Shown here one piece after another: positions 46,007-54,687 of a stretch of 64,000 nt of DNA; the first letter of the stretch is position 1; each line of letters begins with the position of its first letter. Under the pieces are notes generated by a model, which was not told where the DNA came from, did no database searches, and saw only the letters and a list, made by a program, of their open reading frames with translations. The position numbers and the translations under genes are program-made. The stretch is from contig NC_011978.1 of the NCBI RefSeq assembly GCF_000018945.1, forward strand, positions 652,729 through 716,728. Direction: 5' to 3'. Source of the stretch: Thermotoga neapolitana DSM 4359. GTDB lineage: Bacteria > Thermotogota > Thermotogae > Thermotogales > Thermotogaceae.

Positions 46007-46759
46007 ATGAGAATAAAAATCAATTTTCAAACTACCAAAGCCAGAATTCCTCTGAACTACAATTACTTTCTTTCATCCTTTATCTACAAAAGACTGGCCG
46101 CTCAGAACGAAAACTTTGCCAGATTTCTCCACGAAAGTGGGTACGGAAAGAGATTCAAGTTTTTCACGTTCTCTCAGCTCTTTTTTGAGAACTCAAAAGT
46201 AGATGGAGACAAGATAGTTATATTTCCGGGAAGGGGGTGGTGGCACATATCTTCTCCTGTCGTTGACTTTGTAAGGTACATGTTTTCTTCCCTATCTGAA
46301 GATCCTGTGATAAGGGTTGGGAAGACAGAGTTTTTTGTCCAGTCGATCACCGTCGAGGAATCTCTTCCAGCCCTTTCGGAGTATAACTTCGTTATGATCT
46401 CTCCTCTTGTTGTCAGTGTTCCCGAAGAGAAAAATGGAAAACTGGTTCACAGGTACCTTCACCCGTGTGAAGAAGAGTTTTACGAGGCCTTCAAGAAAAA
46501 CCTGTACAAGAAGTACCGCATCTTCTACGGAAAAGACCCAGAAGGCGATGTGGAAATCATACCAGATTGGAACTACATAAAATCCAGAGAACGCATAACA
46601 AAGAGAATCAAGTTGAAGGATGTCTTCGTCAGAGCAGTTGTTTTTCCATTCAGAATGAGGGGTGATAGGAAACTGGTAGAGATCGGTTATGAAACAGGCT
46701 TTGGTGAAAAGAACAGCATGGGATTTGGAATGGTGGCTTTGAAAGAGAATAAGCCCTGA
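46007..46759 (+). CDS. cas6: Cas6 CRISPR RNA endonuclease (type III-linked copy)
   Basis: A 250-residue RAMP-fold RNase. The likely catalytic His is in ENFARFLHESGYG, followed by RFKFFTFSQL, and the C-terminal glycine-rich loop is GFGEKNSMGFGMV. All are classical Cas6 landmarks. It cuts precursor CRISPR RNA within the repeats. I chose the ATG at 46007, after AAAAGGGGGTG; the frame is open upstream across the leader repeat. It is the first gene of the remnant type III-A cluster (T. maritima TM1814 counterpart). A second, quite different Cas6 is encoded at 52601, probably for the other repeat type. Confidence 0.9.
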   Translation: MRIKINFQTTKARIPLNYNYFLSSFIYKRLAAQNENFARFLHESGYGKRFKFFTFSQLFFENSKVDGDKIVIFPGRGWWHISSPVVDFVRYMFSSLSEDPVIRVGKTEFFVQSITVEESLPALSEYNFVMISPLVVSVPEEKNGKLVHRYLHPCEEEFYEAFKKNLYKKYRIFYGKDPEGDVEIIPDWNYIKSRERITKRIKLKDVFVRAVVFPFRMRGDRKLVEIGYETGFGEKNSMGFGMVALKENKP

Positions 46760-46771
46760 GGAGGTGATGGG

Positions 46772-48382
46772 GTGCATGAGTTTGTCAAACTTGTGACTTT
46801 CCTCGGTGTGGGAAATTATAGAGAAAGCCTGGTTAAGATTTCTCCAGATTTCTGTGTTCGACAAAAAGTTTTTCCTTTAGCGATAGTAGATTATTTACAT
46901 CATCTGGGAAAATCAGTGGAGGTTCTATTTTTTCTGACGGAGGAATCAAGACAGAGTGAAACGTGGCTTGAATGTAGAAATTACCTGGAGAACAAAAATG
47001 TGTCTTACAAGTTTTTCAGCATACCAGAAAGGGTTTCCTCAGAGGTTGTGATGAATTCTCTTGTAAGGACACTCGTGGAAAATCTTAAGGAAGATGAGAA
47101 CATTATACTGGACATTACGCATTCTTTCAGAAGTTTTCCCCTGATGGCAGGTGTGGTGGCACTGTATCTTAAGGAAGCCAAACGTATCGATGTTAGAGTA
47201 ATCTACGGTAAATTTGACCCGGAAACAAACACAACCGAATGTGAAGACCTAACTCCTTTGACCAGGGCTACAGAGTGGATCTACGCAGTTCGCTTGTTCA
47301 GAGAGTATGGATATGCGAAAGAGCTGGCTCATCTGATAAGAAAAAGAAACGAAGAGATCCACAGAAAAAATAGTTCGAAAAAGCCGAGAATATTGAATTC
47401 TTTATCCAGTAGTTTGCAGAATATTTCTTTCTCTCTCAGAATAGGATCAATAAAAGCTATTAGAAAGAACCTATCAAATTTCTTTGAATTTTTTGATGGA
47501 AAAAGAAATCAGATAAGATCAGAAGTGAAAGAATTTGTTCCAGAAATTGCTGCCCTTTTGGATGTTCTGGAAAAAAGTTACAGGGTTTTTCACATCGAAA
47601 GAGGAGGTTTGAAACTGAATGAAGAGGAACTGGAATCTGAAAGAAAATTGTTGAATTTTTATCTTCAAACTGGTGATCTGGGAATGGCACTTCGCCTGGC
47701 AAGAGAATATTTGATAAACGCTTATCTGATGATGAGTGGAGAAGAAACGAATTTTCTCGAAAGAGATGTCAGAGAATCTGTTAACCTTTCAAAACTGGGT
47801 TACGATATCATTCTTCAGGCAAGAAATCATGTTGCTCGTTTTGGTTTCAACAAAGTTGACCTTCCTTCTTTGAACAAAATAGAGAAAGCCATCAAATCTC
47901 TCGTTTCATCACATCCGGAGAGAATCCTGATTTCTTCAGAAAAGTCCTATCAGAGTAGAAAAGCTGCCCTCCTCACGCCTCTTGGTACAACAAAAGGGGC
48001 TCTGTATACTGTCCTAAAGCATTTTTCACCTGATTTGCTTCTGATTGTGACATCAAAACAGGGGAAGGAAATCCTTCCTGAAATTCTGGAAAAAGTGAAA
48101 TATAAGAATGATTACAAAGTGATACTCCTTGAGGACCCGTTTACAGGGGTGAATGAGATAAATCGAGTTATATCCGAAGCCAGAGAATACCTTGCAGACT
48201 CCGACGAGATAATAGTCAACCTAACTGGAGGAACCACACTTCTCACTTACCTAGTGGAGTGTATAAAAAATCATCTCAGATATGGAAGAAAGATAAAAAC
48301 CGTTCTCGCTGTAGACAGAAGAAGCTATGAAGAGCAGATAAAAAATCCCTTTGTGGTAGGAGAAATTCTGGAACTTGAGTGA
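46772..48382 (+). CDS. Csx/Csm6-type ancillary protein with two CARF-like domains and a degenerate HEPN motif
   Basis: A 536-residue protein of the TM1812 (Csx2) line. The N-terminal CARF-like domain has VTFLGVGNY and LDITHSFRSFPLM (residues 112-125). A helical middle follows. At the place where HEPN ribonucleases have RNxxAH, this protein reads RNHVAR (351-356), with Arg in place of the catalytic His. Another RNEEIH sits at 192-197 in the first helical part. The C-terminal 140 residues form a second CARF-like domain with LLTPLGTTKGAL and VNLTGGTTLL (483-491). Intact relatives are RNases switched on by cyclic oligoadenylate made by Cas10. It lies between cas6 and a truncated cas10, 12 nt after cas6. 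The start is a GTG at 46772 with GAGGAGGTGA upstream. Confidence 0.82.
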   Translation: MHEFVKLVTFLGVGNYRESLVKISPDFCVRQKVFPLAIVDYLHHLGKSVEVLFFLTEESRQSETWLECRNYLENKNVSYKFFSIPERVSSEVVMNSLVRTLVENLKEDENIILDITHSFRSFPLMAGVVALYLKEAKRIDVRVIYGKFDPETNTTECEDLTPLTRATEWIYAVRLFREYGYAKELAHLIRKRNEEIHRKNSSKKPRILNSLSSSLQNISFSLRIGSIKAIRKNLSNFFEFFDGKRNQIRSEVKEFVPEIAALLDVLEKSYRVFHIERGGLKLNEEELESERKLLNFYLQTGDLGMALRLAREYLINAYLMMSGEETNFLERDVRESVNLSKLGYDIILQARNHVARFGFNKVDLPSLNKIEKAIKSLVSSHPERILISSEKSYQSRKAALLTPLGTTKGALYTVLKHFSPDLLLIVTSKQGKEILPEILEKVKYKNDYKVILLEDPFTGVNEINRVISEAREYLADSDEIIVNLTGGTTLLTYLVECIKNHLRYGRKIKTVLAVDRRSYEEQIKNPFVVGEILELE

Positions 48383-48402
48383 AGAAAGGGGGTGCTTTAT
48401 TC

Positions 48403-49803
48403 TTGAATGACAGGAAAGAGCTCGTCGTAGGTGCTCTCATTCACGATGTAGGAAAAGTTGTGAGAAGAGCAGGTGATAGCAGAGCACATCAACTGGCAGG
48501 GTACGATTTCACAAATAAGGTAAAAAAGTTTGCAAAGTTTCAAAAGTACATACACTACCATCATGAAAAGGATCTTAAAGAAAAAAATTTAGAAGATGAA
48601 AAGGTCTGGTACGTGTGCTTTGCAGACAACCTGTCCAGCAGCGAGAGAATGACTGATGGGAACGTCTTCGACGAGTATCGAAGGTTAGAGAACCTCCTCT
48701 CGAAGATTCCAGAAAAGGAACAAAAAAAGCCCACCTATTTTCCTATCAGATCCGCAGATAAAATAACAGAAGCCGTCACGGAAATGGAAGAAGAAAAGGA
48801 GAGTTACGCTTCTCTTTACGAATCGTTCGTTGAGGATGCAGAGAAGATTAGTCTCTCACCGGACGATGTGAACTTTCTTGTGTACAAGTATTTTTCCTTC
48901 ATCCCACAGGAAACAAGAGTGGAAGGAGACATGGACATTTCTCTTTACGACCATCTGAAAGTCACCGCCATGCTTTCTCTGGCCCTGTACGATTACGCAA
49001 AAGAGAATCACCTTGACTTCAAAACTTACGATGAGATGAAAAGATACTTCGAAGATCCTTCCGTAAAACCCTTCCTTCTTGTTGGAGGAGACGTCTCTGG
49101 AATCCAGAACTTCATCTCCAGTGTCTCTTCGAAGGGAGCACTCAGATCCTACAGAGGAAGAAGTTTCTTCATAGAGATCCTCCAGGAAGTTGTGGTTGAT
49201 GAGATTCTCAGCAGAACAGGCTTTTACAGAACAAATGTTCACTACATCGGAGGAGGACACTTCCACCTTGTTTTGTCCAACACGGAAAAGGTGAAAGAAA
49301 CCATTGAAAAGATCAGAAAAGAACTGAACGCCTGGTTCAGGAAAAGAGGGCTTTCACTCCATCTTGTGACGGAATACACGGAGTTTTCAACAAAAGATGT
49401 CAAGGACATGGGAAGCATTTTCGAGAGCATAGCAAAGAAGGTGAACCTGAGAAAACTCAGAATGTACACAGAAGAAGACCTTGAGGAACTCTTCCCGGAT
49501 GATCTCTCTTCGATCGCGGAAAAGGGAGGTTTCACGTGCAAAGTGTGCGGAAACAGAGTCGAAAAACTCTTTGCCCTCGGTGACAGCGAAGAAGAAATAG
49601 CCTGTGATTTCTGCAGGAAGATGTACGAACTTGGAAGAGACCTTCTTAAAAAGGATGAAGAAGGAAATTATACTTACATCTATCTCGTTGAAAAGGACAA
49701 TGGAAGGTTTGAAATCTTCAACAAACGCTTTGATTTCTCAAGAAAACCAGGTGAAGACTGTGTGGTGTGGGAGAGAACAGAAGACTTGGTATGGGGGATG
49801 TAG
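48403..49803 (+). pseudogene. csm1: Truncated cas10/csm1 (type III-A large subunit) lacking the GGDD cyclase domain
   Basis: A 466-residue open frame. The N-terminal HD nuclease domain (GALIHDVGKVVRRAGD, HYHHEKD) and the first palm domain (LLVGGDVSGIQNFISSVSSKGALRSYRGR) are intact, as is the zinc part CKVCGNR...CDFCRKM. It stops at WERTEDLVWGM, where a normal Csm1 of about 730-760 residues continues into the second palm with GGDD and the C-terminal helical domain. csm2 to csm5, which follow in T. maritima, are absent: an unrelated gene on the other strand begins its 3' end 39 nt later. Without GGDD no cyclic oligoadenylate can be made. The start is a TTG at 48403, after AAAGGGGGTG. Confidence 0.88.
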
Positions 49804-49842
49804 AAATCTACAGAATCGTTGAGTGAATCCCTTCCTGCTTTT

Positions 49843-50655
49843 TCAGGTTTTTCCCGCCGGTGAACTTTCTCTCTGTTTCATGAAAATTCTCTCCGTCACG
49901 GCAGGTGCTCCAAGATACATTATGTTGTCAAGAATTGACCTGTTTCTCTTTAAATTCAGAAGGTCGTATGCCTTCCAGATCTCGTTGATGCACATTTCAA
50001 GAACATCCTTTACAGCGTTCTTTGCTCTTTCAAAATCTCTGTACTCTTCTACGAGGGGGTTGTACACCCCCTTCTTTTTATCCTTTTCGAAATCATCGAG
50101 TGCGTCGACGATGTAGAGCCACTCTCCAAGGTGCACACCAAGATGGTAAAGGATTCTTCTCTGATCTTCTTCTTCAACGGTCGATTCCAGGATCTTTCCG
50201 AGTATTCTTCCCTGCTCTTTTGCGAGTTCTTCAAAGTTTGCTTTTTTCCTTTCCAGTGTGTAGAATCTGTCAAAGAGTTTCGATATTTTCGGGTCTTTTT
50301 TCAAAAACGATTTGACCAGAAGATAAATCGGATTTTTCGTGTCCAGATAGTTGTCCCTCATTTTCTCGGAAAGAAGGGCTACGAAGATTTCTGCAACACG
50401 GTTTATGGATTCAGACTGATAGTATTCCACTTTTTTCAGAGTGAAAAAGCAGAAGTTTCGCTTTCTCTCCACATGTTCACCCTTCAGACTAGAAAGAAGA
50501 AGAGAAAGTGAGGCAGCCTCGTAGGTGAGAAGAAGCCGGGGGACTATGGAGTACCTCTTCAGAGCACGGCAGACTCCACAATAATACCTTCTGAACTCTT
50601 CGTACTCTCTGACCTTGAGTTCACACTTCAGCGGTTTGATGTATCCAAACATCAT
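49843..50655 (-). CDS. DUF5685 family protein
   Basis: A 270-residue mostly helical protein. The N-terminal [32 protein letters not shown], with its Cys and YYCGxC motif, marks the DUF5685 family; several Cys may bind metal. The function is unknown. Further on it has long charged helices (ALDDFEKDKKKGVYNPLVEEY). It overlaps the membrane-protein gene upstream by ATGA and runs with a J-domain gene in one minus-strand operon, so an assembly or chaperone setting is suggested. Confidence 0.75.
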   Translation of the reverse strand: MMFGYIKPLKCELKVREYEEFRRYYCGVCRALKRYSIVPRLLLTYEAASLSLLLSSLKGEHVERKRNFCFFTLKKVEYYQSESINRVAEIFVALLSEKMRDNYLDTKNPIYLLVKSFLKKDPKISKLFDRFYTLERKKANFEELAKEQGRILGKILESTVEEEDQRRILYHLGVHLGEWLYIVDALDDFEKDKKKGVYNPLVEEYRDFERAKNAVKDVLEMCINEIWKAYDLLNLKRNRSILDNIMYLGAPAVTERIFMKQRESSPAGKT

Positions 50656-51122
50656 CTTCTCTCCCTTACAAGGTGAAGGAGATAATCGAGAATCCTCGTG
50701 TAGAGATAATCATAGGCCAGAAAGGCAATTTGAAGACCTGCTATGCCAGGAATGTAGAGGATGGGAGAAACCTCTGGAAGTTCTACTTTGAAGAACCTGA
50801 TGGCAACGATCAGGAGAAAGAAAAATCCCGCATTTAGATAAAAAAGCCTGTAAAGGAGAGATTTTTTCCTCACAAAGGAGTAGAAAGAGAGCACCAGAAA
50901 TATCGAAACATATCCTGGATTTGGAACAAGAAGAAAAGAGAGTAGATTCAAAGCAGCGATCAATGGAATTGCCCCTTTTCCGAACAGTTCCACAAGAAAT
51001 CCCACAAAAACACTGCACAGGGCGGCAAAGAAAATCTTGCTCTTTGTGAAGTTTCCCGTGTAGAGCAAAAGAACGACGAGGGCGGAAATCAGCCCTCCGT
51101 AGGAGATCTTTTTCACATGCAA
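50652..51122 (-). CDS. Membrane protein of unknown function
   Basis: A 156-residue protein with five or six hydrophobic segments ([76 protein letters not shown]). No family motif is recognised. It overlaps the J-domain gene upstream by 10 nt and the DUF5685 gene downstream by 4 nt, so the three are made together. Confidence 0.7.
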   Translation of the reverse strand: MHVKKISYGGLISALVVLLLYTGNFTKSKIFFAALCSVFVGFLVELFGKGAIPLIAALNLLSFLLVPNPGYVSIFLVLSFYSFVRKKSLLYRLFYLNAGFFFLLIVAIRFFKVELPEVSPILYIPGIAGLQIAFLAYDYLYTRILDYLLHLVRERR

Positions 51123-51454
51123 GGGATGCAGTCACCCCCGCATGCTTCACAGCAGGTATCCGTACACCAGGCACATCCAAGACATGCGAGTATATCTCTG
51201 CATTCGTTGTTTCTGTATCCCATGGAGTAGGAGAAAAATCTAGAATCTTCTTCAGAATAATTCTTTTCTGGTTCTTCGTTCATCAGCATCTGGTAGGCCT
51301 CGTTTATCTGTTTCATCTTTTCTTCTGCCAGATCCCTGAGTGGATGATCCTTGTAGCGATCTGGATGATACTTTTTCACAAGTTCGCGGTAAGCCCTCTC
51401 TATTTCTTCCTTCGAAGCACCAGGCTCAACACCGAGAACTTCATAGGGATTCAC
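51113..51454 (-). CDS. J-domain protein with cysteine-rich tail
   Basis: A 113-residue protein. The N-terminal J domain ([33 protein letters not shown]) has the HPD tripeptide that stimulates DnaK. The C-terminal 30 residues contain eight Cys in a CxxCxWCxDxCCxACGGDCxPC-like pattern that could bind zinc or an iron-sulfur cluster. I chose the GTG at 51454, six nucleotides after GGAGGTG; the GTG at 51469 overlaps that ribosome site. It heads a three-gene minus-strand operon. Confidence 0.87.
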   Translation of the reverse strand: MNPYEVLGVEPGASKEEIERAYRELVKKYHPDRYKDHPLRDLAEEKMKQINEAYQMLMNEEPEKNYSEEDSRFFSYSMGYRNNECRDILACLGCAWCTDTCCEACGGDCIPCM

Positions 51455-51469
51455 GGAAATCACCTCCAC

Positions 51470-52087
51470 AGTTATATGTTATCAGATCTTCAGAGTTTGT
51501 GATATATCCCACATTTGTATGTTAGTCAAAAGATTATTTAACTATACTTTGTATATTTTATTCACTAAACCAGGGTAAGTTCCATTTATTCACAAAGCGG
51601 GTGGTGATTGTAACTGACTCCTGATGTGCGATACGGAGTATGCAACTGTCGGTAACGAAAAAATTCATGCGGGTTTGAGAGAGGTGATGTATGCATGGAA
51701 AATGGAATAATGAGCGAGAATGTGAAACAGGGTATGAGAATATGTCTTCATCTGTGTTTATGTATCTATCATGAATAAAGAAACCACACACTTAGTCTCT
51801 AACCTTTTAAGGAGTGCCTTTTTGAACAAATTTGTGAAAATGAGAACTAGTTGATTTTCCCATAAAACAACTCAAAATGCCCTGACCTAGGTTAGGATAA
51901 TTTATCTTTTGATTTTGTCTTTCTTTAGGCTTTCTATTGACTATGTAATTATTCCATTTTTCCAAACAGTACTTGACTTGATCTTTCTGTGTGTTAGAAT
52001 CACCTGTGATGAAACACCTTCTGTATGTCCTCATATATTCTTGCTTTTTGAAATGCTTTGTGGTATAATTTCTCTGAAATCCAACGG
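51470..52087. other. Non-coding A/T-rich region holding the CRISPR array 1 leader
   Basis: About 620 bp between the J-domain gene and the first repeat. No gene with a family match or ribosome site is seen. The sequence is A/T rich with scattered short inverted words, and its last 50 bp hold a clear promoter toward the array. Promoter elements for the minus-strand J-domain operon must also lie at its left end, but I cannot place them with confidence. Confidence 0.6.
52041..52069 (+). promoter_or_regulatory. Promoter of CRISPR array 1
   Basis: TTGCTT at 52041-52046 and a perfect TATAAT at 52064-52069 are 17 bp apart. Transcription would start near 52076, about 12 nt before the first repeat. 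Confidence 0.75.
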
Positions 52088-52517
52088 GTTTCAATACTTC
52101 CTTAGAGGTATGGAAACCGTAGTTCCTCACGGTGCCGGAGCAAACCTCGAACTCGTTTCAATACTTCCTTAGAGGTATGGAAACTGTTTCGTGTAAGTGT
52201 GAATCTCAGAACGTTGCCTTGTTTCAATACTTCCTTAGAGGTATGGAAACTCTTGAGGGGGTGAGGGTTGATCTTCTTTCCACCTCGTTTCAATACTTCC
52301 TTAGAGGTATGGAAACAAAGGACACTGTCGTATATGGTAGGACATGACGGCACCGAGTTTCAATACTTCCTTAGAGGTATGGAAACTTTTTCTTTGCGTG
52401 AAGTAAGCGTTTGGGAATTCTGTTTCAATACTTCCTTAGAGGTATGGAAATTGAGCCATGAGCCAGGCTTCTCTTTTACAATTAGCAGTTTCAATACATC
52501 CTCAGAGGTATGATTTA
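52088..52517 (+). CRISPR. CRISPR array 1: 7 repeats of 30 bp, 6 spacers
   Basis: Repeats start at 52088, 52155, 52221, 52287, 52357, 52422 and 52488. The first five are identical, beginning GTTTCAATAC and ending GTATGGAAAC; the repeat ends are inverted (GTTTC/GAAAC). The sixth has T for the last C. The seventh is degenerate (ATCCTC in the middle, ATTTA at the end), marking the distal end. Spacers are 35-40 nt, all different. The leader and promoter are on the left. The repeat differs from that of array 2 and is probably the substrate of the other Cas6 (46007), but this is inference. Confidence 0.95.
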
Positions 52518-52600
52518 CCCACCAAAAGTATCCTGTGCTCTGACCTCAAAACATCCTCATCCCTAATCCTGTTGTACCGGGGGAGGCAGGGGGATTGAAT

Positions 52601-53329
52601 ATGAGAATATTCGTTAAAATCCAGCCCGAAAGTGGTTCTGAGGGTAAATTTCCTGCTGATTACAGAAGAATCTTTATGTCTCTATTGAAGCAAGTGTATA
52701 AGCGTACACCGTTTGAAGAAATTGTTAATTCTCACGATCGAATACCAAAACCCTATGTCTTCAGTGTTGGTTTCAACAAAATAAAAGATATCTCCGGAGA
52801 CTCGATAATCTTTGAGTCTCCTATTTTTTTTAATTTTTCTTCCTCTATTCCCCAGATGGTGGGTTATTTATATAACTACATCGTTTCGCAGGATTCAATC
52901 ATGAACGGATTGAAGGTTGCAGGTGTGGATCTTCCTGTTCCAAAGATCATAACATCCAAAACGGTGACCTTTAAAATCATGGGAAGCGCTGTTTTAACAA
53001 GGGCAGAAAAGGATAGATACTACGTGTTACCTGAAGACAACGATTTTGAAGAGGCTTTGAATCATTCCATACAGGTTCGATTGAATCTTTCAAGGGAACT
53101 CTTTGAAACATTCGGTGTCAGAATACCGAACTTTAAACCGGTGAAAGTTGTGAATAAAAACCTAAGAAAAGTTCCTGCCAAACACTATGGAGGATATATA
53201 GAAGCTTTCTCTGGAACAATCACGCTTGATGGTGACCCCGATGTCTTGAGTTTCCTCCATGAAAATGGTCTTGGTGTTCGAACAGGACAGGGGTTTGGTA
53301 TGCTTAAGGTGGTGAGAGAGTGGCACTAG
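52601..53329 (+). CDS. cas6: Cas6 endonuclease of the I-B/Tneap system
   Basis: A 242-residue RAMP protein, only distantly like the first Cas6. The C-terminal glycine-rich loop LGVRTGQGFGML is clear; a His in IVNSHDRIP near residue 48 is a candidate for catalysis. It starts the eight-gene I-B operon about 80 nt after array 1. I chose the ATG at 52601, after AGGGGG; a TTG at 52595 is less good. It probably processes the 29-bp repeats of array 2, whose cas1/cas2 lie in the same operon. Confidence 0.88.
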   Translation: MRIFVKIQPESGSEGKFPADYRRIFMSLLKQVYKRTPFEEIVNSHDRIPKPYVFSVGFNKIKDISGDSIIFESPIFFNFSSSIPQMVGYLYNYIVSQDSIMNGLKVAGVDLPVPKIITSKTVTFKIMGSAVLTRAEKDRYYVLPEDNDFEEALNHSIQVRLNLSRELFETFGVRIPNFKPVKVVNKNLRKVPAKHYGGYIEAFSGTITLDGDPDVLSFLHENGLGVRTGQGFGMLKVVREWH

Positions 53330-54687
53330 TCATATATCCTCAAGGTTGGCTTCACAATGCAAACGTTTATGGTTTTCTGAAAGTTATAAATGAAAAAAGC
53401 AGGGAAAGAAAGATCTCTTTCGAATTATCGGATATTTTAAAAGACGATGGCACGATAGTTCTGGAAGACAAAATGCTGGATGAGTTGTATCTGATCGACA
53501 ATTTCGATAATTTATCACTGCCTCGATTATTTGTTTTTATCCTAGAAGAGACAGCAAGAATAGAAGGTGACATAAGAAAAGCGTATAACTACTTTAAAGG
53601 CAATGTAGGATATTACGAGAATTATGTAGCACAAGTCAAAGAAAAACAATTCATGGAAAATTTATCAAAAATTGTTCACTATATATTCAGAAAACCATCG
53701 CTGGAAGGAACCGATCGATGTTTCTTCTGTGGAAATTCCTTGAAAACAGACGAAGACAGATCGATTCTTCAGAGAAAACAGTTTTCGAGGATTCTTTTTA
53801 AGGATTTTTCATCATCAGAAGGAAAGTTCCCGAATTCATTCTGGAACATGTCCAATGAATTCTATCTCTGTGACGTTTGCTCCCAAATGGCTCTGTTCAG
53901 ACATTTTGTTTTTCCAAAAAGCGGTGAGAGTATTTTCGTGAACGTTCCTTCTTTCAAAGCCATATGGTATTTGAACGAAGCAATTAAAGCATACAGAGAT
54001 TTGTCTCTGGAACTTTCAGTTTCAAGGGCAATATCAGAGGTTCATTTAAAACTTCAAAGACTTCTAGGGATTTGGGAAAGACAGAACGTAGAAGTTATCT
54101 ACTACAACAGCAAATCCTACAGAATTTACTACATGCCACAAAGGGTGATTAATCTTTTGCTGAACACACGGATTTCTTCCATTTTGAACTCTCTGAACAG
54201 CATAAAAATCTTTGAGGCAGTGATTTATCAGGAAAGGTTGAACGAAATTCTGGAATGTGAATATTTGCTGTTGAAATACCTTTTCGATGTCTCTTCATCG
54301 GGAAGAAGTCACCTGGCAGAGAACGTGAAACAGTATGTGGGAGATGTGAAAAGAAATGCCGGATACTACATGAATACCTTGCCTGATCTTTTCCAGGAAG
54401 TAAGGAGTGTTATGGGGGTGAAGCAAATGGTACCAGTCTGGAGGATGAGGGAACTTGGGAAAGAAGCGTCTCAACTGTTTGAGCGTACCAGGTATAGACT
54501 TCTGGAATTGATAAGGCTGGCAAAAAAAGATGAAGTTTATCATCTGATCCTGAAGACATACATGGCAAACAACAAACCTTTCCCAGAAGATTTGAACAGA
54601 GTCTTTTCGGCAAAGGATGAAGATTTCAAGAACCTGATGTTCGCTTATGTGAGTGGAATGATAAGTGGGGGTGAGGAAAATGAGTAA
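53320..54687 (+). CDS. cas8b: Cas8b/Cst1, large Cascade subunit (CXXC-CXXC type)
   Basis: A 455-residue protein recognised by position and by its two zinc-type Cys pairs, RCFFCGNSL and YLCDVCSQM, about 50 residues apart, which name the Cst1 family (CXXC_CXXC). This is the large subunit of the subtype I-B/Tneap Cascade; in related systems it recognises the PAM and helps recruit Cas3. It overlaps cas6 by 10 nt and cas7 by 8 nt. The start is a GTG. Confidence 0.88.
   Translation: MALVIYPQGWLHNANVYGFLKVINEKSRERKISFELSDILKDDGTIVLEDKMLDELYLIDNFDNLSLPRLFVFILEETARIEGDIRKAYNYFKGNVGYYENYVAQVKEKQFMENLSKIVHYIFRKPSLEGTDRCFFCGNSLKTDEDRSILQRKQFSRILFKDFSSSEGKFPNSFWNMSNEFYLCDVCSQMALFRHFVFPKSGESIFVNVPSFKAIWYLNEAIKAYRDLSLELSVSRAISEVHLKLQRLLGIWERQNVEVIYYNSKSYRIYYMPQRVINLLLNTRISSILNSLNSIKIFEAVIYQERLNEILECEYLLLKYLFDVSSSGRSHLAENVKQYVGDVKRNAGYYMNTLPDLFQEVRSVMGVKQMVPVWRMRELGKEASQLFERTRYRLLELIRLAKKDEVYHLILKTYMANNKPFPEDLNRVFSAKDEDFKNLMFAYVSGMISGGEENE

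Noticed and set aside
51558-52130. Two minus-strand open frames in the array 1 leader region (77 and 107 codons)
   Set aside because: No ribosome sites, no family features, and A/T-rich codon content unlike the neighbouring genes.
52102-52513. Open frames on both strands across CRISPR array 1
   Set aside because: Their repeated peptide units are produced by the repeats themselves.
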